Shown here piece by piece: positions 55,901 to 64,000 of a stretch of DNA of 64,000 bases; position 1 is the stretch's first letter, and each line of letters starts with the position of its first letter. Under the pieces are notes generated by a model. That model had not been told where the DNA came from and did not search any database. It worked only from the letters and a program-made list of their open reading frames with translations. The DNA lies in NCBI RefSeq assembly GCF_026151205.1, contig NC_087084.1, positions 11,993,453-12,057,452 on the forward strand, read 5' to 3'. The position numbers and the translations under genes were made by a program. This DNA is from Bolinopsis microptera. Lineage: Eukaryota > Ctenophora > Tentaculata > Lobata > Bolinopsidae.

Positions 55901-57832
55901 GTATTACAAATCAAGTTACAAATTCTACAAATTTTGAAGTGCTCAGTCTTGTTTTACTTTTTTAATCTTTACCTACTAACCATTGGAAAATAAAACTTTA
56001 AGTTATAAACCTTCCTTGCATACTTTACCGGTAGAGTCTAAACTGAATAGTTTGAGATTTCCTTTAAACTTTTATATTTATGCATGTGCCCCACGGGGAT
56101 GAATTTCTTATTACCATATTACCATTGATGTTATATATATTTTTTGAGTAAACATTGGCTGGTACCACGGGCCAGTCCCCAACAAAAAAAAAAGTTAAAA
56201 TTACAAGAAAGTAAAAACCCACCGCTCAAAGCAGCCTCCTCTAACAGGATCAAATCCGTATTGGTCACTTGGTGTGTCACGTGGTTTGTACTGGTCACGT
56301 GGTTTGTACTGGTCACGTGGTGAGTCGTCCGTGTTGAATTGGTATCCAGCACAGTCTGTGTTACAGAACGGGTACACCTGTACATGAGAATAGTATAGCA
56401 TGGTTTATACAAGGTATACAAGGTTTACAAGGTTTACAAGGTTTACAAGGTTTACAAGGTTTACAAGGTTTACAAGGTTTGCACGGTTTACAAGGTTTAC
56501 AAGGTTTACAAGGTTTACAAGGTTTACAAGGTTTACAAGGTTTACAAGGTTTACAAGGTTTACAAGGTTTGCACGGTTTACAAGGTTTGCACGGTTTACA
56601 AGGTTTACAAGGTTTACAAGGTTTACAAGGTTTACAAGGTTTACAAGGTTTACAAGGTTTACAAGGTTTACAAGGTTTGCACGGTTTACAAGGTTTGCAC
56701 GGTTTACAAGGTTTACAAGGTTTACAAGGTTTACAAGGTTTACAAGGTTTACGTACGAGATTTACGAGGTTTGTACAAGGTTTGACATAGTTGGAAACAC
56801 TGAACCATGTCACATGACTTATAGCAGAAACCTGTGGAATGAGTTGAGCAGCCCACATGACGAGAGCAATCTTCTTACTCAGCGAGACGGCTATCATCTT
56901 TCTAATATCTGCGGAGGGGACGGATATTTACATTTTTGTATTCAATGATCTGCTAAATTTATAACTTGGATAAAATTCCTCATTTACAAAACTGCAAGAA
57001 AAATAACTAAATTCTGAATTCGGATCCGGGTCCTTGCCAGCACGAACCTGAATACCGGAAGACGATGTTGTCGAGGATGATGAGAAAGACCTGGACACAG
57101 TATAAACTGGAGAAGTAAATGGAGGACATCCCCATAGTCCAGCACCACATGTTGCCTAACTTCCACCTAGGGTACATTTGGAGCTGCTTAATCATTGTAG
57201 CTAGTCAAACACAAGGAAATTCTTTCAGTGGGCTATATTTGTATTTTATTTTGTATTAATTTTTCATTCTCGTCGAATCATTAATATTAACAATGGTGCA
57301 GTTTGTAAATAGTCCATTAACAAAGTCAAAATAAATAGCTACAGCGCACCTGTTTGTAGCGACCGCGAACCCGTTGACTGGATACACAAAGAAAGAACAA
57401 AGCATCCTATTGAAGGCGAGGCTGACACACATAACGAAGGTAAAGTTGTCTATTTCCGTCCACGGTTCCAGCAGAGCTACAATAATAACACTGAAATTAC
57501 TGAAATAATACAGATTACAACAACAACAACAACAACAAAGTTGCATCTTAATGTTCTTTTGTCACATGCCAAACAAAAATTAGTACCTGAAAATGATTTC
57601 TAGATTCTGATTGGGAAAGTATAACAGATTGCCTATGAATCATGACAATCATTGCTGACTTTCTCAATGGCATGAGATAAATAATTAGCTTGATAAGACC
57701 AACGTACCAGAGGACGCCGAGAATAGCTAGAAAGAAATGCAGGAAGCAGAAAATAGTCGTTATCAGGAGACTTCTCTCCGTCTCTAGATCTATAGAGTCC
57801 TGTAGAGATGCTGCTGGCGAATAAGCGTACAT
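52922..57832 (-). CDS. Class A GPCR, about nine exons
   Basis: Exons: 57832-57708, 57490-57350, 57166-57048, 56908-56832, 56377-56223, a TM5-TM6 block 55687-55454, 55416-55281, 54149-54001 and 53130-52922. Phases agree except within 55687-55454, which is one base too long (or hides a tiny intron). TM1 (FFLAILGVL, then CVIIVALL), TM2 (FTFVMCVSLAFNRMLCSF), ECL1 NRWKLGNMWC with the disulfide Cys, TM3 ending LDN in place of DRY, and TM4 (IALVMWAAQLIPQ) are clear. ECL2 is long and Cys-rich with 18-bp repeats encoding DQYKPR. TM5 has IILPLVIIMVYYLV, TM6 FYWP, TM7 IFMFPHLILGIVSF, and there is a Ser-rich tail. An orphan receptor of unknown ligand. Confidence 0.82.
53170..53899. mobile_element. TTAA foldback element, 730 bp, arms of about 345 bp
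   Basis: TTAA borders both ends (53166-53169 and 53900-53903). The arms begin GGGGGCCGGGGGG and are almost perfectly complementary up to a loop of about 30 bases near 53535. Non-coding. In the last intron of the GPCR. The half copy at 48305 shows it is a family. Confidence 0.92.
54827..55263. mobile_element. PIF/Harbinger-like MITE with C tracts
   Basis: Terminal inverted GGGTCGTTCACATATTACG, flanked by TAA (54824-54826 and 55264-55266), the 3-bp target of PIF/Harbinger elements. The interior has two runs of 24 C (54966-54989 and 55209-55232) on the same strand. In a GPCR intron. Confidence 0.85.
56402..56752. repeat. 9-bp satellite in a GPCR intron
   Basis: About 38 units of ACAAGGTTT with GCACGGTTT variants spaced in blocks. 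It reads open on both strands (Leu-Gln-Gly or Lys-Pro-Cys), which is an artefact of the period being a multiple of three. Confidence 0.95.
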
Positions 57833-60560
57833 TTTAACCCTTCGGGCTGGTATATTAGCTTTAGAAACGTATGTGTTAATAGTATAAGGCTAAGTCCCCA
57901 AACACTGCAGTCTCTAGATCTCAGCTGCCAATCTCAAAGTAAAGTTTTTTGACAGGTAAGACTAAGACTAAGAGCAGAACAAGACTAGAAATATAGATTC
58001 TGGAGTGACAAGGTTTTAGCTTCAGCTCATATACAGTGGTGACAACTCACAAGGCAGATATTTAACAGTTCTAATGGCGAAATTATCGGTTAGCGAGTTA
58101 CAGAAAACTGCCTGAAGTTGTAGGGTTTTGTTTTAAATACAAAGAAACACGCTGAAGCTGAGTATACTTATTACTTATAGCGTAGTGTCACTAGTAAAGC
58201 CAGTTATATGACAAGCCACTAAAGCTCTGATGTATCAACTCTGGTCCAGACTCCAGCTGTGATTATTTAATTACTGCAGGGCAATGAGCATCACAACTGC
58301 GGTACAATCTCGCGTGGTTGGCCAATCATGAATATGAAAATATTACGCGATATGATGACAGGGGAACATTTTCATAAATTATTCACAATATTCATAAATT
58401 ATTCACAATATTGAATATGTTATACACTACGTCAGGACTAGTGTGTTGGGTATTAAATTTTAATGACAGCCTACAGATCGATTCCCAGTTTAGTGAATCC
58501 TTTTCCATCGGCTGAGAGGCACGGAGAACATTAAGAGGAGAAGATTATACCACTGAAATTAGATAATTTATGAGACTTGGTTAATGGGTATTTGTTCAAC
58601 CTTTTAGCACAACTGTGGCAAAAGGTTTCACACATTATGAACCACGGAATGAATCCAAGCAATGAATATTTCCCTCCAAATTATAATACGAGACAGGGCA
58701 AGTTGGAGCGGAGCTGTCGAGTCAATCAGTGAGCATCCAATATCACACCTGTAACCTGTACAGTTCAACTTTACATATATCAAATGTGACAAGTCTGCCG
58801 GTCAACATCGACAAATTAAGTGATAAACGGACTGGATATGGATTATGGACTGCCAAGATGCCATCAGAAGTATAATTAATAACGATCGCGATTTTGGCTA
58901 TTATAGCCGCTTCAGCAAAGGTTTGACATTGTTAATATTGGGCAGCGCAGGATGAGACAGGTTTTACTGCATGAACAGATCTTATGGAATCCTGATATAC
59001 TATGGAACCCTGAAAAACGAGGCCACATAAAAAGTAAAACAAAGGAAATAAGTTATTCTAAACTATAAAGTAGGTGCTACTACCGGCTAATCCGACCTAA
59101 TTTTTAGCCAGTGACATTTAATGTTAACACGAAATCTGGAAAGCTTCCAAATCATGATATTGTTTTGACAACACTATATAAATTGGGTACTAGAATCCTG
59201 CCAATAAAACTCCTAATAATTATTATAAATACTTCGCGGCTGCTTTACACCACTTTTATTTTATTTTGCTTTTGGAGCTGAGTACCTGGGCACCTTAAGA
59301 ATGACATGCATGCTGAGCGCCGCCCAATAAGCTTTGGAGGAAAGTTTATTTTCCGTTTAATTCTATGCATGAACAATTTTGAACATATCAGCTGTAAAAG
59401 TTCTAGAACTGACACTATATAATAGATGATAGAGCCATTTGCACAAGACAGACGATAGAAAATGATGTTCCTGGATCCTGATAAGTTTGCTCTACATAAG
59501 AAGTCTCATGCAACTGCAACACCTTTTGTATAAAAAGAACTAGTAGCGAATTCGTTAATAGGATAATTAATCGATCTTCAGTTTCCCTAATTAGCGCACA
59601 CAAATCCACACTTAATTACGAAAGGTCAATTTAAACTGGAACAGAGCCTTACTATCCTAACTGAAGCATCTGCAGCGAGTGTGTAACTCTTGCTGACAGG
59701 CGTGGCAGCCATCCGTATTCCGTAAGACTGCTGCAGTTTCCGACCTAATCTTAATTCATTGATCATTTTTGTGTGTTTACTCCTGTTTGTTTTAATACAT
59801 ATTATCAGGGATTCTATGTTGTTGGATAAGCACTCATCATCCTGTCATCTTCACGTTCGTAGAGATGTAGAAACGATTTATGAATAGCTATAGACTCGAT
59901 CACTTATAGCACTTGACACGAATGCAAAATCAGCGCGGATTAGAAAGTGGTCGAGGAGAGGTGAGCTAAAATTATTTCTCTGCAATGGTAAAGTTCGATA
60001 ACGGGATTAATTGGTCATAGCCCATAGGGCACAGCTCATAAATACAAAATAGTCAGTGACAATTATTGACGCGGTTGAAACATTGGCCGTGTGGACTGCC
60101 GCGGATGAGCCATGCATGCCTGCGACAATTGTTGCATTGATTAAAAGATAAATGTGGTAATCTGTACCGATACAATTACAAATTTTCCCTACACTTGTTG
60201 CACTTTTCTAAATCATTAATTTCATTTGGCAATTATCAGGGCATACAACCTATTTATACTTTAATTCCTAATATTTAATATTAAGTCTTTTCTTAAAACT
60301 AAAAATAAGTTCATTTTAATTTTTAGGCCTTCCTAGTCTTCCAACAAATATTACAACAAAATTATTACGCTATATGATCAATATTATACCTTATGGGACG
60401 TAATTTGACCGCGGATATTGCGTGAACGGACATAATTTGAACGGGCATTTAAATCCGAAATTATCATCTTTTTGAGCGTTTTTTTTTCAATTTTAGCAAA
60501 TAAATTTTCAATCGATTCTTAATATGCACGTACTTTAATACAGTAAGCAAGAACAGAAGT
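57833..60560. other. Intergenic upstream of the GPCR, nothing recognised
   Basis: Only short unsupported open frames are present. A TATTCATAAATTATTCACAA duplication lies near 58370-58410. Confidence 0.5.
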
Positions 60561-60599
60561 CGTTAAGCAGTAAAAATGTTAAATTTTTACTGCTTAACG
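60561..60599. repeat. 17-bp perfect hairpin
   Basis: CGTTAAGCAGTAAAAAT and its inverse are separated by GTTAA. No T run follows, so it is not a simple terminator. It may be the centre of a decayed palindromic element. Confidence 0.8.
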
Positions 60600-62401
60600 C
60601 AACGATCTAATAATAGATCACACAAGTTCTATTGTGTCAATTTTGGTCGATGGGGCCGGGGCCGCTAAGTCCAGTACTAGTAGTCCACTCCAATAATGCT
60701 ATTTGGTACAATATACTACTTATTGACATTTGATTGTTGTTAACATGTTACTATCTTGTAGTACTACTAGTTTGTATTTTTAGTACGGAGTACGGACCAT
60801 CTTCCTTCCTTTCATACTCACTTTATATCATTGTAAATGGACAATAAAATGAACGGTAGGGCTTCCAGCGTCCAATAAATGTCCGTTAAAATAAAGTCCG
60901 GTATATAATCTGGTATAGTTACTTACTTACTCTGTTAGCTTTTAAAACACGAGACTAAGAGTAAGAGAGTAAGAGAGAAAACTCTCGCGTGAGTGGTAAA
61001 AAGCCACTATTTCTGAAATATATGAATTATATGAACCCATGGCAGTTATTTATACCTTAATTACAATATCATTGTAGCCTAATTATTCCCGAATTACATC
61101 ATATTCAATGGTATCCGTCAGTGGTTTTATATGTTTCATTACATAGCACGGAGGTCTAATTATAAGCTCCATATTCAACTTTAATAGTCCAATGAGGGTA
61201 CCATATTTTCAGTCAAACGCAGTCAACCAAATAATTGGATGAAATTAAACTTATCTAATGTCATAAAATAAATATGTTTTGTCCTATAATCTAAAAGTAA
61301 AGCCAGGTATAACTGAAGCATAAGTTAAGAATTTAGATACAGCTGAGCGTATAAATCTTTAAAAAGCCTAAAAGACTACATAAATAAAAGACTTAAATGA
61401 TCATAAGACAAAATCATAAGCAGTTGCATGAAACTTACATTCTTTGATCTTTCTACTATATTTAAAAATAAAACTGGATACCATTTTGAATGATCAGAAG
61501 ATGAAACAGCTAGTTAGAATACGAATGAGTAGCTAAAGTTTTGATGATTTAGTAACATTTTGCAACTGCGAAGTGACAGTCATCAAATGAAACAGGCTGG
61601 GTGATATTTTGTTGGTTTTATATCGAATCATTATGGCAAGTAAAATTTTGTTGCCGATGGCAATAGCGGAAGTTTTTTTTTCCAGTCCCGGTCCCGACCA
61701 AAAAATTGGTCCCGGTCGAGCCTTGAAAGTGTTTATCTTCTCTAAAATGGCTTTGGAATGACTCCAAAGTTCAAAGCTGTTTCTACAACTTGGGCATTAT
61801 CATGATTATAGAGTCTCAACTTTCTCTTTACAGAAATTTTCTTCCCAATGAGCCAGATTTACTCAAACTTTTTGAAAGCTAGATCTTCAATTAGAATGCA
61901 AACCGCTGTTTGTTTATATTACAAGCAGTTATGCACGCACATTTGGTCACATGCATATAGGCCAGTGTTAGGTCACTTTGGTGAACATATTAGATTCATT
62001 TGTTACTCTTTTAAACTGGAAGAGCTTCGTCTTGTAGAAATTTATGCTGTACAGTATGACTTTAAGTCAATGGAATGTTTTTAATTTGCGGATATATTCG
62101 TGATACGGTAAATGGGGGAGAAAACAATTTGCTTTAAAAAAACGGCGTTGTAACGAAACGGGGTTCACATTTAAGTTTATACTGTTATTCTTATAGCAAA
62201 GCGCGTTATAACGAGGTACATCTAACACTATGACATGTTCATCATTCTCATAATCATATGCAATATACATTCTCTTATGAGTAATTATACGTACAGTTTT
62301 TCAAACTTTGAATAACAAAGCGACAAATCGTAAGTTATACTTAATCAGCCACGTGGTTTGAGGCAGACGTTAACGGAGGCTTAATTCTGGGGCGCCAAGC
62401 T
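60600..62401. other. Intergenic, nothing recognised
   Basis: AT-rich, with no exon or element termini identified. A CCCGGTCCCGACC block near 61685-61720 resembles the GC-rich words of the hAT MITE. Confidence 0.45.
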
Positions 62402-62435
62402 TTTTGGGAGGACACCTTTAGGTGTCCTCCCAAAA
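62402..62435. repeat. 16-bp perfect hairpin with 2-base loop
   Basis: TTTTGGGAGGACACCT, TT, then the exact inverse. Confidence 0.9.
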
Positions 62436-62510
62436 TATTAATATTAAGGTTAAAAAGTTTAAAAATTCTTATTAAACTCGTTAAACTTCAACTTAAAGTT
62501 TATTCATATT

Positions 62511-62578
62511 ATGAGGCAGCAAAACTATCGGGCTGCGATGAATGGGGACTTACCACCCCATGGCAACATTAAAATATA
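62511..62578 (+). repeat. Dispersed repeat, copy 2 (partner at 4408-4478)
   Basis: Ends in CCACCCCATGGCAACATTAA like copy 1 and directly precedes the hairpin insertion. Confidence 0.7.
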
Positions 62579-62596
62579 ACGACTCTGTTATACATC

Positions 62597-63110
62597 GCTT
62601 CAAGTTGCACTGATATCTGGATATTATCCGGTTGGAAGAGACAAGGACAAGTGAAACAAGGAAGTTAGGAGTAAGGGCAAATTTTCGGCGTCAACGCCAT
62701 CTTCAGGCTAAAATTGTTATAAATGTTAGTATATAATAAATGCTTCTATACTAGTTAAAATGCTAAATTAAAATTACACACACTGAATACAGGTTACATC
62801 AAATGGTATTATAATACATTACATAATACATTATTGTAATGTATTATAATACCATTTGATGTAACCTGTATTCAGTGTGTGTAATTTTAATTTAGCATTT
62901 TAACTAGTATAGAAGCATTTATTATATACTAACATTTATAACAATTTTAGCCTGAAGATGGCGTTGACGCCGAAAATTTGCCCTTACTCCTAACTTCCTT
63001 GTTTCACTTGTCCTTGTCTCTTCCAACCGGATAATATCCAGATATCAGTATTTCAATCATGAGACTAATAAACAGCGAACTACTCCGTTATTTGATGCTT
63101 CAAGTTGCAC
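62597..63110 (+). mobile_element. 215-bp-arm inverted-repeat insertion, possible Penelope-like relic
   Basis: Arms 62609-62823 and 62835-63049 are complementary essentially base for base. A unique tail of about 45 bp follows the right arm, and GCTTCAAGTTGCAC is repeated on both sides (62597-62610 and 63097-63110), like a long target duplication. Each arm contains CTGAAGA, a GGCG/CGCC stem and GAAA, which resembles a hammerhead core. Inverted partial copies, a short tail and long duplications are described for Penelope-like elements. No protein is present to confirm this. Confidence 0.6.
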
Positions 63111-63178
63111 CTGTGAAAATATTTAAAGATTCAGGCAAGTTTTTAAAACATTTCACTCAAAACTACCTGCAAGCTTAA

Positions 63179-64000
63179 CCCATTAGGGACGATAGGGTCG
63201 TTTACGACCCACCTTTTCTAGAGGCTATAGAGGACAAACCATAATACTAAACGCAACGAATCTTTCGCACATATGCTCAAAATTTATTGGGCTACATTAT
63301 TGACTTTCCAGTCGAGACCCAATTAATTACTAACAACTAAATAATTAGGCTAATTAGTCGTCATAATTGGAAAATATTTCACTTTACTTCTTGCCTTGAT
63401 TGGGACATTAAAACTTTATGTAGGCTTATTTTGTTGAGGACAAAATAGTTGCGGGCAACGATTTCCTTGAGACATATGAAAAGCCCGTGATAATCAGATG
63501 TTCACAAACAGAGCTAGACGCTGTTTACTAACTGCGGTCGCATACGACCCACTCGTCCGGGTCGCAAACGACCCATCACGGTTTTTCGGCTTTAACTTCT
63601 GAAACAAAGACGTTAGGATAAAATAAAAACTGTAGCATAAGTTAAAAACATATGGTCAATACTGTGTAACTCTAACTTTTTAAAAATAAAGAATTTGGGT
63701 CATTAACGACCCACTCGGCTCACTTGCTTATTACTACATATGTCCATGTAACTTCTTGAATTCAGCCTAAAGCATGACATCATAAGTTCAAAATCGCCTC
63801 TCAGCAAGTGATAATCATCATAAACTGCGAAAAATCGGTTAAATGGGTCATTAGCGACCCACTAGGACCACAAAATTGATTAATTAAATATAATGTTGTC
63901 AAACTTTTACAAGTATTAGTATAAAAACATGTTATATCTTGGTCATTACTCCTGTACGTTGATTTAACTTTTAAAATCGATCAACTGGGTCAATAACGAC
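63179..64000. mobile_element. Left part of a TTAA-flanked element with GGGTC..GACCC palindromes
   Basis: TTAA (63175-63178) is followed by CCCATTAGGGACGATAGGGT. Palindromes of the form GGGTCNNNNACGACCC or similar lie at 63195, 63559, 63697, 63845 and 63987, the last cut by the window end. A CCC start after TTAA fits piggyBac-like elements. The right end is outside, so this is provisional. Confidence 0.5.

Noticed and set aside
56361..56948. Lys-Pro-Cys and Leu-Gln-Gly repeat proteins (collagen- or metallothionein-like)
   Set aside because: A 9-bp satellite inside a GPCR intron; open on both strands because the period is divisible by three.
61848..62084. 78-codon plus-strand open frame as a gene
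   Set aside because: No motif, splice signal or compositional support; length is within chance for this region.
62952..62975. Confident hammerhead ribozyme call
   Set aside because: The core resembles the consensus, but there is an extra base before stem II and helices I and III are not evident; kept only as a finding.

Overview
The window is nuclear DNA from an invertebrate animal. Genes are split by many short AT-rich introns, the code is standard, and the DNA is full of non-LTR retrotransposon debris and small inverted-repeat transposons. CR1/L2-like reverse transcriptases ending in (ATT)n, together with the abundance of foldback elements, would fit a cnidarian or another early-branching marine invertebrate. 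That placement is an inference with low confidence.

I could assemble four intact host genes exon by exon, with matching splice phases. They are a ceramide synthase (minus, 1-8538, running off the left edge), the ATP synthase peripheral-stalk subunit d (plus, 30979-31437), a SUDS3/Sds3-type Sin3-HDAC subunit (plus, nine exons, 31841-34868) and a complete mitochondrial citrate synthase (plus, eleven exons, 35671-50533). Two class A GPCRs lie on the minus strand. One is a single exon inside citrate synthase intron 2 (44528-45524) and the other has about nine exons (52922-57832). Each has one single-base frame discontinuity. Two phase-compatible exons of an unrecognised gene (43511-43950, minus) and a signal-peptide exon (50977-51141, minus) complete the coding content.

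Layout: 1-8.5 kb ceramide synthase, whose introns hold two unrelated minisatellites that both carry the E-box CACGTG. 8.5-30 kb is a transposon graveyard: hAT-, TA- and CACAGG-type inverted-repeat elements, several CR1-like reverse transcriptase fragments, and two reverse transcriptases interrupted by later insertions whose target duplications can be read. 30-35.7 kb is a compact gene cluster. 35.7-50.5 kb is citrate synthase with a 10.3-kb second intron that hosts a nearly intact L2/CR1-like retrotransposon. 51-57.8 kb is the multi-exon GPCR, with a 730-bp TTAA foldback, a PIF-like element and a 9-bp satellite in its introns. 58-62.4 kb has no recognised gene. The right end has a 215-bp-arm hairpin resembling a Penelope-type remnant, and the start of a TTAA-flanked element with repeated GGGTC..GACCC palindromes.

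No single novel pathway is evident. The most unusual signals are the E-box arrays in the ceramide synthase introns, the readable nested insertions, and several undescribed-looking transposon families with internal motif arrays.
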